NCBI RefSeq assembly: GCF_001625305.1
Contig: NW_017803976.1
Coordinates: 1,306,505-1,370,504 of the forward strand
Reading direction: 5' to 3'
Source of the DNA: Branchiostoma belcheri
Lineage: Eukaryota; Chordata; Leptocardii; Amphioxiformes; Branchiostomatidae
DNA length: 64,000 nt
The translations under genes and the position numbers were made by a program. The stretch's first letter is position 1; each line of letters starts with the position of its first letter. Under the pieces are notes generated by a model. That model made no database searches. It was not told the origin of the DNA and was given only the letters and a program-made list of their open reading frames with translations. Below are positions 24,741-36,098 of this stretch, one piece after another.

Positions 24741-25055
24741 AAAAAAAAAGGTAGCTTCCCGGGTGGGACTCATGAATATTCATGAGTTTCTATGAGGGAT
24801 ACGGTGACTTACCCGCGGGAGTGGCCCGGAGAAGCCAACTTCAGGTTGATGGATGATGGCGGCCCTGCCGACGTCGTCTGCGTTTCTACCTGCCGCACAG
24901 GTGAGCGGATTCCATCTGGAGCAGCCACAGGTGCCAGAAGGCACGCCAGGAACTCAAGAGACCTTATATATCTCAATATCGTTCCAATTTGATTCTAGTC
25001 AGTGGCTGTACGTTGAAAGCCTTTCCTTCTATACAGTTTTTATACAATAGATAGC
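24741..25055. other. intergenic, no gene seen
   Basis: Nothing supportable. Short open frames only. Confidence 0.4.
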
Positions 25056-25059
25056 TTTA

Positions 25060-25205
25060 AACAAAGTCTAGAGCTAGAAGTTCAAGGGTTAGGTGTAAAA
25101 AGTCGATCGGTGTAATATAGCCAGCTGCCGCCGCGCCGCGTACCTGCGAAGCTGGTGTGTTACGCCGAAAGGCGGTTATACCGGCTATACAGATACAGAT
25201 ACAGA
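25060..25205 (+). mobile_element. LINE 3' UTR with ATACAG tail
   Basis: GCCGCCGCGCCGCGTACCTG, then GAAGCTGGTGTGTTACGCCG, AAAGGCGGTTATACCGGC and TATACAGATACAGATACAGA. The repeat-unit tail and the match to the relic at 480-580 identify the 3' end of one non-LTR family in + orientation. Confidence 0.6.
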
Positions 25206-25547
25206 ACGTATCTACAGTATTTTTTTTAAAACTCATCGGTATGTATAATCTGTAAACTGTATAATTGTATAATACGTGGAGAGAAATATACAGAGCTTCT
25301 ATATATATGTACGAGCATATATATAATATAATATAATATATACACATACTAACACCATTGGACTCGCCCTACTCCGTGGAGTGGCTGTCAACACGAGCCT
25401 TGAAGATATCGAAATGCTTCGATGAAGGTTAGACATCCATGTAATACATTACATACATCTACAAAAGAAATCTTTGGAGGCTCATTCGTAATAAGTGATG
25501 AAAGACAATGGATGCTGTCTGAAACGTCTAAATTTAACCTTATACCG

Positions 25548-25590
25548 TTTTTCAAGGAGGTTTAAAATCAGATTTAAACCTCCTTGGGTT
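25548..25590. repeat. small palindrome CAAGGAGGTTTAA...TTTAAACCTCCTTG
   Basis: A near-perfect stem of about 14 bp with a short loop. It closely resembles the palindromic insert at 54140-54165. Confidence 0.75.
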
Positions 25591-25639
25591 GATTCATTTT
25601 GCATAATTATCAAAATGCTGTCTGACGTTCGTTCTAATT

Positions 25640-25860
25640 ACCTCCATGAAAAATGGAGGTATTGTTTTTGGCGTGTCTGTCTGTATGTATGTATGTATGT
25701 GTGTCTGTCTGTCTGTCTGTGTTTCCGCAACTTTGTGGTCAGCATAACTTCAGAACGCCTTTATGGATTATGATGATATTTGGTATGTTGGTAAGTCTTA
25801 GGAAGACAAACGTCAAGGTCAAATATGGGCCTCCTGGTGGATGACCTTGGTACTGCAGCA
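25640..25860 (+). repeat. interspersed repeat with (CTGT/TATG)n core
   Basis: GGAGGTATTGTTTTTGGCGT leads into (CTGT)n and (TATG)n, then (CTGT)n again. It continues with CCGCAACTTTGTGGTCAGC and GAACGCC(T)TTATGGATT. The combination of a fixed flank and a tetranucleotide core suggests a dispersed repeat rather than a plain microsatellite. Family not recognised. Confidence 0.5.
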
Positions 25861-26162
25861 GAACTTCCGGTTTTTGTATCTTTTGTCCTGAACATGCTAT
25901 GGTCTTGATGTTTTGGTGACAGATAGCTTTTCCTGTCAGGAATAAGTGGTGTGAGTTTGGTCCCCCTAGCAGCTTGTTTTGGAACTGCAGGGCACTTTCT
26001 TGCGAAATGTTTAAAAGCCAATAAGTCCAGATAGGAACAACATATTTTCATCATTTTTGGTGTGTAGGTATGACATCTCGGAATTCTTGTTTGAAGAGAA
26101 TCTTTCTTTGTTTTCTAAGACCTTAAGTCAAGCAGAAGTAGCTAAATCGCTATTAATCTGTG

Positions 26163-26569
26163 TTAGGCCACACCAAGTAAATTTTATGGATGACGTCCGC
26201 GCGCGCATTGATTTTCGCCTGTTCCTAGAAAAAAAACCCAAGAAATTCCGCTTCCTGTAACTATGACCAGAGTCATGACAGTGACGCAAATCGTCAGATT
26301 GACGTGAAACCCGTAACGCGAAAACAGGACAGGACGACAACTGTTATTCCACCTGATTTATTGCTGTTTTGATGATGAATAAAAGACTTCTTGCTTGTTA
26401 ATCTGTGTGACATCATTCAATTTGTGTCCTAACATTTGTCGTCTCTTAGTATATTTCTAATCTAGGCGTCTTGTTTTTTTAGGGCCCTTCTTGTTTTTTT
26501 TCGCCCTCTCGCATTAGATTTATGGTCTCCAAAGGACGTCATCCATAAAATTTACTTGGTGTGCCCTTA
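26163..26569. mobile_element. PIF/Harbinger-like MITE, full copy
   Basis: TTA target duplication at 26163-26165 and 26567-26569; element 26166-26566 (401 bp). Left end GGCCACACCAAGTAA, then ATTTTATGGATGACGTCC. The right end is its complement with one mismatch (GTGCCC). The subterminal CGCGCGCATTGATTTTCGCC tract is shared with 40343 and 62640. There is no transposase. A TWA duplication and terminal repeats starting GG are hallmarks of PIF/Harbinger. Confidence 0.8.
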
Positions 26570-27185
26570 CACTATCAATCTGGGTTGTAAGGACCACCTT
26601 TTTGATGGTAGCATTTTGGTTTTCACTATTTTATCAATGTTATCTGGGTAAAACTCAAAATTATAAGTCGAGCAACACTTTAGTGGGGCTGACAGGTCAA
26701 TGTGCTTAACGCCTATAAACATTTATTTCAGTTGAATGTCTTTATTTGTTCTCCTTTTTTCGCATGACTTCACTGCTTCATCGGTATCCATGGAGGAAAG
26801 GTTGAAATTTGGAAATTAGCATCGTGAACGACTAACGATCAATCAAACAGGAGCCAGGCTGTCGCACGGGCGCCTGGGTACGGGATCATGCTCCTGCACG
26901 GTCGCCTGGGTCCGAGATCACGGTCAATCTTGGCGGTAATCACTCACTTCGTCACTGTCACAACCAGACCCGCGGGACGACTGCGCAGTACGGCGTCAAC
27001 TCCAACTTTAGAAGGGATTGGGAGGGAAGGCATGTGTTTTTTTTTATCCAACATAATATTACAAGACATGGCGACGGCACTCTCAAGTTTTGCCAACTTA
27101 TTTTCATGCCGTCACCAACGCAGACAAACGCATGAACGGACAACATACATACCCATTTTCACATGAGCTATGTGTAAAGTGCCTT
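26570..27185. other. intergenic, no gene seen
   Basis: Only short frames. A duplicated GGTCGCCTGGGT/GGGCGCCTGGGT phrase at 26866-26912 is the only local structure noted. Confidence 0.4.
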
Positions 27186-27187
27186 TA

Positions 27188-27428
27188 CGTGGGGTCGTGT
27201 GGCGTAGCGGCAGAGTGCGCGACTCGGAACTGAGAGTCCCGGGTTCGAGTCCTGACATGCCACCGATCTTGTGCCATTGGGAAAGGCACTTAACACGACT
27301 TTCCTCACTTAGCTCAGGTGTAAATGAGTATTGTCCTGTCTTGTATTTGTCCCCTGTGTTGGTGGCGGCATTAATATAAGTTGAAAAAACTTGAGTGTGT
27401 CGTCACCACGTCCGGTGATTACATGTTG
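27188..27428 (+). mobile_element. tRNA-derived SINE (head-to-head pair, + copy)
   Basis: The head GGGGTCGTGTGGCGTAGCGG (A-box TGGCGTAGCGG) and B-box GGGTTCGAGTCC are followed by the body CGATCTTGTGCCATTGGG, AAAGGCACTT. The anticodon arm has a 5-bp stem, GACTC/GAGTC, but the acceptor stem is broken. The copy ends in an A-rich tail just before the inverted copy. Confidence 0.75.
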
Positions 27429-27429
27429 G

Positions 27430-27536
27430 AATAAAAAAAAGTGCCTTTCCCAAGAGCACAAGATCGGCGGCATGGCATGGATTCGAACTCGGGACCTTCC
27501 GAGTCGAATGCTCTGTCGTTCCACCACACGACCCCA
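27430..27536 (-). mobile_element. tRNA-derived SINE (- copy)
   Basis: On the minus strand: GGGGTCGTGTGGTGGAACG, then CCCGAGTTCGAATCC, GCCGATCTTGTGCTCTTGGG and AAAGGCAC. This is the same family as 27188-27428, inverted against it; the 3' body is truncated. Confidence 0.75.
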
Positions 27537-27972
27537 CTTGTATGAAAGCACGGTTTGTGTATGAAAGGTTTCACACACTTCGAGTGTCAACTTTTGTTTA
27601 AACCTCGTTTATTTTCAACCGTGGAAAATTGATGTCTACGCCACGTTTCCGATATAGAAGACTCACTATAAAACCTGTTGACATCATTCAGTGGCGCTAT
27701 TCAACCTCTGTCAGTGACGGAGTGAGTTTTGCCTGTTGTCAGTTCAACACAAACGATTGTTGTTTTGATTTAATACCGTTTTACATACTCTTGTATCTAA
27801 ATAAATCAGAGTAGAAGAACACGTAAGGACACATCACTGTTCAGTGAAGAAATGGCTCACTGTTGTCAGGGTTAACCGGCGAGCGAACAGAAAAAAGGAT
27901 ACTAGTACCTATGAAAATTCCACAAATTGAGCCCTTGCAATCCTCTGTGTTTAAAGGAACACTCAGAAGACT

Positions 27973-28130
27973 TAGCCTCCTTCGCAGTCTTGTTGGGTGT
28001 CGGCGCGAATCCTTCTCTCCGCGGCAAAAACTCCCTCGGCAGCAAATCGTCCCTCGCGGCATATACTCGCGTCGCTCACAGAAAAAAATACTAGTAACCA
28101 CGACGCCCAACAAGACTGCGAAGGAGGCTA
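27973..28130. mobile_element. Mutator-like MITE, copy 1 (9-bp target duplication)
   Basis: Element of 158 bp with termini TAGCCTCCTTCGCAGTC...GACTGCGAAGGAGGCTA (terminal repeats about 28-34 bp). It is flanked by the direct repeat CAGAAGACT at 27964-27972 and 28131-28139. The inner core CTCCCTCGGCAGCAAATCG is shared with 39072-39231. A 9-bp duplication with no coding capacity suggests a non-autonomous MULE-type element. Confidence 0.82.
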
Positions 28131-28189
28131 CAGAAGACTTTGGATACACAAAACCTGAGTCCACATTTTGTTTACTTCATTGTTAATTC

Positions 28190-28522
28190 GATTTTCAAAG
28201 TGTTTGGATGCATGTTATGTTTTCCAATCACTTTCAGTTATATCATTTTCTATTATTTTGACCTCTGACCTCCCATTCAGTTCATTTTAAGTTCTATATG
28301 CTGAGTTTGGTTAATTATCCTTTGTTATCTCAGGATAAATCTTTGTTATGAATTTATTATTATTATTATTCCGTTATTTATTGTTTATCTTAATTTATGT
28401 TTGATTGATTTATTATTGTTTTTACTATTTTTGTTAGTTGCCCCAGGAAGAGTAGTGTAAACTTTATGTATTACACTAAATGGAGATCGAAATAAAACAA
28501 ACAAACAAACAAACAAACAAAA
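28190..28522 (+). mobile_element. LINE 3' UTR and tail
   Basis: An AT-rich 3' UTR is followed by GTTGCCCCAGGAAGAGTAG, a TGTAA...TTACA stem, TGGAGATCGAAATAAA and then (ACAA)n to 28522. This is the classic tail of L2/CR1-like non-LTR elements. No coding part is kept. Confidence 0.6.
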
Positions 28523-28569
28523 CCTGCAATGTGACCCGAAAGGTCTGTTTCTCCACACAATGATAGACA

Positions 28570-29190
28570 TTATAGACGTGGTCAGTTATACTTTATTGCA
28601 CTGTGGATGAACCGGGCCATGTCTAACTTTGGTACCTAAACACAAACTATAGATGGTGATGTGTGTCGGCCATATCCCAACCTATGGCGACAATGGCCAA
28701 ATGACCGTTCACGTACAAGTCGCTCTGATTTCAATTTTGAAGTCAACTTTGTGGCTTATGATGAGTTTTTCTTGGATACGAAGAAATCCTAATTGATGAC
28801 CTGAGTACTCGACGACGGCTGAGGCAAAATCATCCGCTTGGCGTCGTTCAAAACATTCGCTCGTCGCTGTTCTCAGAATGAAGTACCTTTTAGTAAAAAT
28901 CAGGTAAATCTCAGAAAAATCTTCAAGGAGATTCTGTTGGCAAGGGGAGTCCATATTGGCCCACGTGCATGGGGCAGCCAGCGGTTACCGGGAGGCCAAT
29001 GGATACAGGCGGCCAATATATTAGAATCCCCTTGCCCCACAGTCTCTGCTTGGAGATTAGTTCAGAAACCCCGCAAATAATTTCATGAGGTTGGAAAGGT
29101 TAGGGTATACGTATAGAGTGATGAACCGGGACGAGGGGGGATACAAGCTCAGCCACGTTTGGGATTGCATTCTCGCCGCAAAAGCGCCAC
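28570..29190. other. intergenic, no gene seen
   Basis: Two short tail-to-tail frames around 28709-29080 have no domain or splice context. Nothing else is supportable. Confidence 0.35.
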
Positions 29191-29305
29191 CTACTTTGGC
29201 GTTAGGCGAGTTGCAGAACTCCAGTCAGATGCTCTGAGGAAGGTGTCTGATAGACATCGAAACGTGTGAACCTCTCTGGTTGTGTATGAAGAAAACTCTA
29301 TACCC
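29160..29305 (+). repeat. interspersed repeat, family C copy 1
   Basis: TCTCGCCGCAAAAGCGCCAC, then CAGAACTCCAGTCAGA, GCTCTGAGGAAGGTGTCTG and ATAGACATCGAAACGT, then TTGTGTATGAAGAAAACTC. The same words occur in the same order at 34683-34845. The GAGGAAG...CGAAACG segment is a motif common in metazoan SINE and LINE tails. Confidence 0.65.
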
Positions 29306-30415
29306 CTAGTTCAGAAACCGTTGTTCTCTGGTAGCGTTCCCCCCTCCGCTTTCCGGCTGAACGCAGCACTGATTATAAAGCAGAGTCAGGAGAGCGGGCA
29401 TTAATTACACTTTGCAGACGACACAACGCCTGGATCCGCAGCCTCATCCATCACCATGGCGACAGGGATGACGCGTGGTGGGTTCAAGGTCCGCCCAAAA
29501 TAAATTAGTTGATTCATCAACGTCACAGACTTGCCCAAATCCGCGGGAAACACACGATTCGGAGACTCATTTCAGGAGCTTGACGGAATACCGTACAAGG
29601 TGACCGGGTTTCAAGGACCTAGACATTCAAGTAAGCGTTCTCGGTGACATATGGTGTCGGTATCGTTGGTTCGTCTGTTTGTTTCTTTCTTTGTTTGTTT
29701 GTTTTTGATATGATAGGTTTTGTTCTATTGAAGAAATATAACTTTTTTGGTCCTTTCGTGGATTCCCCAAACTGCAATCAAAGGCACATCACATCTTACA
29801 TGTCGGAGTTCTCACATATTACATAGATTTCTGTGACGAAAATGAAAAAAAAAGTATATCAAACACATTAAAAGTTCTACAGGTAGAAATAAGTTAATTT
29901 TCTGAACGAAAATAGCAAAAAGCCGCGACAACAGCTAGATGAGGGGTGGGAAAAAGACTGTTCGCTTTAAATTTCTGTTCACTCCTTAAATGGAAATGAC
30001 ACAGAGTACACAGTACGTTTGCCCCTTTCTGTGCCCGGATGGTACAGACTGGGGAGGGGGCAAGATCACCCTCCGCTACCAAGTGACAGATCCACTCTGT
30101 GCCTGGAGGTCGTGCTCGTTACTTACACGTGTGTCAGCAGCTATTACTGGTCACATATCCTCTTACCGGACTTGTCAGTGACGAATCGCTTAATTTCTTA
30201 GTGGCAGGCAAGTCGCACGCTCCGAATCGATCTCCTCTCGTCCCTGTGATTCCTACACATGTACGGATTCATTCGCGATGCCGGAGATGTGTCGGTGGTG
30301 TCACGGTCCGACGGTCAGCGCGCCAATGTGGGACCTCTCAACTGAACCAGACAACGCGATAAATCAGAAGCTACATCAGTGTTCTAATGTTCCGTAGCTA
30401 GAGCTGTTCTCTCTG
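29306..30415. other. intergenic with GC-rich block
   Basis: The block at about 29330-29560 contains homeodomain-type ATTAATTA and GC-rich neighbours. A (GTTT)n run sits at about 29670-29705. No exon is supportable. Confidence 0.35.
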
Positions 30416-30419
30416 AAAA

Positions 30420-30451
<32 letters not shown>

Positions 30452-30474
30452 CTCTCGATGTTTTTTTTGCGCGC

Positions 30475-30540
<66 letters not shown>
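30420..30540. repeat. compound (GT)n microsatellite
   Basis: GT runs at about 30421-30447 and 30475-30538, separated by a T-rich/GCGCGC segment. Confidence 0.95.
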
Positions 30541-31560
30541 CACGGTGTTTCTGAAATTCGGGAAGGTGACGGTTTAGACTAGGTTGCCATGCAGCCGGGA
30601 AACATAAAATCGAGTATGCTGTCGCCATGTACAGTTCTTTCTTTTGCAGATTTCCTTTGCCTCAAATTGTAGACGGATTCATAGAACGAGAAGTGAGTTT
30701 GAAATAAAAGAAGGAACTTCATGGACCAGGTTCAATATGAATGAGTTTAACCTCGAATACAAAACTTTCCTGGGACAGAGAGTTGTCTGTCGTAGAGCAT
30801 TATGGGAGGGAAGGTGGAGAAGAAGAAGAACAAACGCAGGAGAGTCGACTCGCCCGACGCTGCTGCACGCCCCGTCAGCGCCGACAAGCCGCGATGATGG
30901 ATTCGTGAGCGCGCCCAAACCCACTTTTGTGCGAAGACGAATTTTGTCGGCCGTTCCACCTTATCCATCACTCGTCCCCAGGGCGGTGTGGTCCGCGCGC
31001 CCATACATTAGCCTGATTAACTTATCGACACCCCAGCAACACCTTCATTTTCCAGTCCGTTGAGCCACATTTATCTTGTAGCGTCCCGGGGAGATATGAC
31101 AGCCGGGAGGGACGGTCGTCTCGGCCCGACTACAATCCGCATGTCCCCGATGACGATCTGCCACGGCTCGAGAAACGTCGGGTAATATGGTGAAATGCTC
31201 GAAGTGACGAGCAAGGTCAACGTAACAACACACTTGTACATATCAAGTGATTGGTAACACTAACAGTGCAACACGTTTTCTATCACTATCCTTAGACGTG
31301 TGCTGCTGTTATTAGGTCAAGTACGCTTTTTTGTCTCACTCAACTTGTATAAGTGCATGATTTGGTCGTTGTGTTTCCTTTTAGATAACTGGTATATAGT
31401 GGTAATGTAACATCTGGTAAGCGATTATCTACACGAACAGCACAGATCTTGTTTACATCTACTCGTATCTAACTTTACATTTCTGTGGCTTCCATGTCTT
31501 GATTACTGGCACCCCAATAAAACAGAATTACAGTGAAGACAAGAATGTACGACGATTTTT
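30541..31560. other. intergenic with GC-rich block
   Basis: A 139-codon + strand frame (30644-31063) is open but has Arg-rich, low-complexity composition, no domain, and overlapping frames on the other strand. I do not call it a gene. The underlying GC-rich sequence (30800-31170) may be regulatory. Confidence 0.35.
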
Positions 31561-31565
31561 ATTTT

Positions 31566-31686
31566 TGTTTGATTTGTTTCTTTGTATCCGTTCTAGCATT
31601 ATCGTTAATACTACATCACGATCTTCATTGATGAATAACTGTGTTTTGCATCATGCTAGAACGGATACAGAGAAACAAATCAAACA
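31566..31686. repeat. foldback repeat, 34-bp arms
   Basis: TGTTTGATTTGTTTC...TCTAGCAT at 31566-31599 is the near-perfect complement of 31653-31686, with a 53-nt spacer. Possible MITE remnant. Confidence 0.75.
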
Positions 31687-31855
31687 GACATGAACATCGC
31701 CATAGATTCTTGTCTCCACTGTTATTTTGTGTGATTCTTCCGTCACAGAATATGTACGCGATCTTAGAAGAACGATGCTGTTTAGACCCATTTCACTATT
31801 GTATATTTTTGCAGTAAGTGTTACCGGTACAGAGAGAGACAATCCTTTTACAGCG

Positions 31856-31953
31856 TAAGTTTTTTTAGCCTGGGTACCATCCGGATTTTCGCTACGCAAC
31901 GCTCGAAAAAATCATTCGCGAAAATCCGGACGGTACCCAGGCTATAAGTTTTT
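31856..31953. mobile_element. short TAGCC...GGCTA inverted-repeat element
   Basis: Element 31866-31944 (79 bp): TAGCCTGGGTACCATCCGG...GCGAAAATCC...GGGTACC...GGCTA arms of about 27 bp with one mismatch. The direct repeat TAAGTTTTT occurs at 31856-31864 and 31945-31953, with one extra T on the left. Termini and duplication length match the Mutator-like elements at 27973 and 39072. Confidence 0.7.
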
Positions 31954-32523
31954 GAGATGCTGTTAAGATCGGTCTGTGTCTAAAGTCAGTGGGATATAGG
32001 TGCTGAAAACATGCAGGCCAGTCTTTTCAAATCTGTTGAGCATTGATAGGAAAAGGCCGTATGGACCGGCTTCGTAACGTAGAGGGCCGGGTGGTTCTGT
32101 GAAAGCCGGAAACAAATGTATCATCCGGGTGATAAAAGGTGATGGTCTGTGAATCAGCTGAAGGCCTACGGCGTTTTGAAGCAAAAGCGCAACCCAGCGG
32201 ATTTAGTTGTAAATGCAGTCAAGAAATGATTCATTTCCATATGCATCATATGCATATGCATATACCATATACGGGTACCTGGATGTCAATATTCTCCTTC
32301 ATCAAAGTGAAAATATGCAGTTTCTATCCGGGTCAGTAGAGGGTGCTGCTTCAAGGTGGAAGGTATCGAGGTAAAAGTAAAGATCAACAGTTTGTTGGAG
32401 TGGCCAAAATGACAAACGCCGGTAAACTGGCAACGATTTTACTAACTGACATGACAGTGTTTTTTTGTGTAACATTCACTCTTAGACTAATGGAATAAAT
32501 AACCACGAATGATCCCCGTATTA
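31954..32523. other. region downstream of the NXPE gene
   Basis: No exon seen. Contains ATGCAT/CATATG-rich palindromic words at about 32238-32275. Confidence 0.35.
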
Positions 32524-35500
32524 TTATAGAGGGCAAATAAAAGAACATAGAAACTCCAGTTCTTGCTTGACTACTTCAGAGGAAGGGTGAATATTGTCCT
32601 CGCTCCAATGGGCGCTGGTCATTTCCCAGGCGTCCAGAAAAACGACTTTCATCCCTGCGAATATTTCCCTCATCATCAGGTCCAACTTGTGAAGTAGCCA
32701 GTTGCCTCCGATCAGCTCGTTGCCGGTGCGCGTGTTTGCAGACTTGATGACGACAATAGTATCGGGACTCCTGTGAAGCAACCGTTCTAAAGCAGCCCGG
32801 ATCGCCGCCAGTCTTTCTCTGTAGACATCCACGGGGTACGACGTGAAGTGCGCACAGACAGAAATACCGACCACGTCGTTTGGCCCTCCCCGGATCTCGT
32901 CGATGGCGTTTGCGACGTACTTTAGGTGAGCCGTCGCCGTCCAGGCAGACCGAAGGGGCGGCCCGTGGATTCGGAACTTCACCGTGATGTTGTTTTCTGA
33001 ATCATGGGCAAGCAGCGGACCAGTGTTGTGAATAGCACCTACAATAGGTACCTCAACCATGTCCAAGATCTTCACGAGTTCTTCGTACCATTGCCGTATG
33101 GTAGAGTCGCCGAAGAAGTGCAGGGTTTTGTCCGTGAGACATTGTTCCCACTCTGATCTGGTGATGAAATGTCTGTTTTCACAAACTAGCGACTCCCAGA
33201 CGCCATGGTGGTAGAACCCGGAGACAGGCGGGTTGGGATGTCCCGGCATGCAGTGGGCACGGTTGGCCAGTGGATCCACACCTAAGAGTATTCAATAATC
33301 TTTTATTACAGAAATATCATGAAAGTTCATTTGTGTTGGTAGTAATCATAGTAAAACATTGAACTTTACAGGGCGATCAAATTTTCGACGACCACTGTCA
33401 CCTTCATCAGGATAATTAATGACCAATCACTTCACAACGTGATCTCGCGAGAGTTACGGTTTACAAAAAGTCTCGTGTGAATAAGGTCACGTGTTTGTAA
33501 ACCGTAACTCTCGCGAGATCACGTTGTGAAGTGATTGGTCATTAATTATCCTTGTGAAGTGATTGGTCATTAATTATCCTGATGAAGGTGACAGTGGTCG
33601 TCGAAAATTTGATCGCTCTGTAGCCCTTGTGTTGGGATAAAGTTCAATGTTTTACTATAATCTTTTATTACATTTTAAAGATCTTCTAAAATTCCTAAAT
33701 TATTTTGGAGCACGCAAAACGTTGATATCATGATGAGGGAATGACGCTATCTAACATAGAGAAATGGAAAATCAAACCAGGAACACATGCTTCTTTTTCA
33801 TATGCTGAAAACGAGATACATTTTTACTTGATTGTACATTGCTATTCGAAACTTAAGCTTTACAATTAGACAAGATATGCAAGAAAAGGTCAAAGCAGGA
33901 CACTCTCAAATACTTGATGCCATGCAAGACGTGTAGTGGACAGAATATGTAATTATGTTTCCGGGTGTTTCAAAAAGAGAGAAGAAATTGCGATTAACAG
34001 TAGATGATATTAAGTAGTATTTAGTATTGTTGTAATATATGTAGACTTTTAGCACTATTCAATACTCCATGTTTTATACCCTGTAAACCACAGTTGGTCA
34101 CATGTGCATTTAGCCCTTGTGGGCAAGAACATGCAATAAACATTCATTCATTCCTTCATTCATTCAATCTTTCATGCCCTACCTTCCATGACACAGACTT
34201 TGGCTGGGGATCCAGAGAGAGGGATTTTGGCTGCGTTTGCTTCGCCGTAGAATAATGCCCTGTGGTTAAAGAAGTGATTAAAAAACAGGCATTATTTTAT
34301 TGTAAACCTTAGGCGCTTTTCACTCTTACGAGGTTATATCAATGATAGTGTTCTCAGAAATACTGCTGTTGTGCAATTCGTGATAGATAACTTCTGCCTG
34401 ATGTATGATTAGTTTGCAAACAAAACAAAAACATCCGAAAATAGTTTCATCGGGTAGGATACAGGAGATATCTTTTACACAACCAAATTTTCTCACAGTA
34501 CTAGTCGGTACAAGTATTAAAGCGCAAATCTACGCCGACTGAACACGCACCATAATTCAACTTTTACAGTCTCAAAACTGACGTATTCCTCTAACATTTA
34601 CCACAGATCCCATCTCGATGCCATGCACAGAACAATCTCTGCACCTTTCTCTAGTATTGTGCAGCACTACTTTGGGGTTGTGTTCTCGCCGCAAAAGCGC
34701 CACCTACATCGGCTACATATAGCGGCGAGAAGCAGAACTCCAGTCAGAAGCTCTGAGGAAGGTGTCTGATAGACGCCGAAACGTCAGCACTGTAGTGTAG
34801 GTGAGAAAATTTGGTTGTGTAAAAGAAAACTCCTGTACCCAAAACAAAAACAGTACAGGCAACCTCAGCTTTCCTACTATTTCTACAAGTATGTTTGTGT
34901 TTGCTACACGTACTTCCTGAAACGTTGTTCTTCCCCTTTCTCCAACATGTCTCCCGTTGCCTTGTACATGTGGATGCCGTGAAACCCCCTGTCCTCGTCA
35001 CAGGAAAATATCTCCGCCTTCTCACAGAACCACCGCGCGCCGGCGTGCGGGTCGGAGTAGTTACACACGCCGCTTTCTGCGCGCAACACTCCGGGATCCA
35101 CGTTACACAGCACGTGGACGGGTTCTTCACCATCGGTCATGTATCGTCTGCGGAACATAATCTTGTCCGCGGGAAAATCAAGAACGGTTCTTTCTATGAT
35201 ATCTACAGTTTGTCTGGAACTGATTAGTTGGATGTTGATTCTGACATCCCCTGACCACAGGAGTCTGAACAATACAGTATACGTGCCGTTTTCGTGGTCT
35301 TTAATGTCGCCAAAAGCGCTCGAACTTGAAGTTGATGTATAGATGGAGGCCCGTAAGAAGTCCCCGACGTTTGCGATCATATTTTGTGGATCTCGAGCCG
35401 AGATTTTTACTCGTAATTCGTCCCCAACTCGGAATGTCGATGTCGGTGATGTCACACAAAATCTCAGTTGGTTAGCGTAGATGTACTCGATGTTCCAAAA

Positions 35501-35948
35501 GCTTTCCTGTGCATGAGGTGACGGCAAAACAGATAGTATAATAAAGTGTTTATTTGAAATAATGGGGAACAAAAAACTACTGTCTGGTAAATACTTCTGC
35601 TATACTTGCTATTATGAGGTTTGACGTCTTGTTTGAAGGCAGTGGATAATGAATAGTCCCACATTCTGCATAATGAGTGGGTTTTGTGATTTTGGTAGGA
35701 ACACTGTCTTTTGGCGATCTTCTAGATGATGAAAGGATGGAGAACTTGTAGTAACTGTTTAAAGTAACCTGTTTCTGTAGGTGTCATGGAGAGGACATTG
35801 GCTAAAAAAATGTATGTCACTTTCCAATGCATTCATTCTCCAACAAACTTACCAGAAAATAGTACAGCCCCACGTTGCCGAAAACAAGAATACCGACCAG
35901 GACACGGATACAGTAGCGACGGATGTTGCCTCTTTGTGGTTCAGCCAT
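32524..35948 (-). CDS. NXPE family protein (neurexophilin and PC-esterase domains)
   Basis: Four exons on the minus strand: 35948-35853, 35506-34914, 34259-34183 and 33281-32524. They join in perfect phase into 507 residues, starting at ATG (35948) and ending TAA. Residues 1-32 begin MAEPQRGNIRRYC and continue into a hydrophobic stretch ending GLYYFL. This is a type II signal anchor, or an uncleaved signal, for the secretory pathway. Exon 2 encodes the immunoglobulin-like neurexophilin region (TFRVGDELRVKISA, ENGTYTVLF). Exon 3 (77 nt) bridges to the PC-esterase domain in exon 4. There the SGNH-type motifs are visible: FFGDSTIRQW with the nucleophile Ser, and a C-terminal DNIH. Human family members are about 550 residues, so this is close to full length. 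The domain is thought to modify cell-surface or secreted glycans (human NXPE1 has been linked to sialic acid O-acetylation). The substrate here is unknown. Introns carry family-C and foldback repeats. Upstream UTR exons may fall in the assembly gap. Confidence 0.87.
33295..33672. repeat. large foldback element in the last NXPE intron
   Basis: Long complementary arms span about 33348-33467 and 33494-33657, with the central hairpin formed by ATCTCGCGAGAGTTACGG and its complement. The right arm carries an extra copy of a 28-bp segment (TGTGAAGTGATTGGTCATTA plus ATTATCCT). The 16-bp direct repeat ATAATCTTTTATTACA flanks everything at 33295-33310 and 33657-33672. No coding capacity. Confidence 0.85.
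34060..34175 (+). mobile_element. LINE-like tail with (CATT)n
   Basis: TTAGCCCTTGTGGGCAAG, then ATGCAATAAA followed by CATTCATTCATT repeats, directly adjoining NXPE exon 3. This is the same style of tail as the coding LINE fragment at 48411-48795. Confidence 0.5.
34680..34850 (+). repeat. interspersed repeat, family C copy 2
   Basis: TCTCGCCGCAAAAGCGCCAC, then GAACTCCAGTCAGAAGCTC, TGAGGAAGGTGTCTGATAG and ACGCCGAAACGT, then TTGTGTAAAAGAAAACTCC. It aligns word for word with 29160-29305. Lies in the second NXPE intron. Confidence 0.65.
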
Positions 35949-36098
35949 GACCCTATAAAAGTCAAAGAAAGAGAGGTAAACTAAGTCTAAACTCCATCCT
36001 TTCCTAACCTAGGACAAGGCTTACCGACATAAAAGAGTGTCTATACATGGATTTATGTACTTTCTGGACCCTAACTTGTATCCTAACTCTCTCTCTCT

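Noticed and set aside
27188..27262. Possible functional tRNA gene
   Set aside because: A- and B-box are present, but the acceptor stem does not pair, the anticodon loop is 8 nt, and it continues into a SINE body with an inverted sister copy.
30644..31063. 139-codon + strand open frame
   Set aside because: Arg-rich low-complexity product, no domain, overlapping open frames on the minus strand, and no splice or promoter context.
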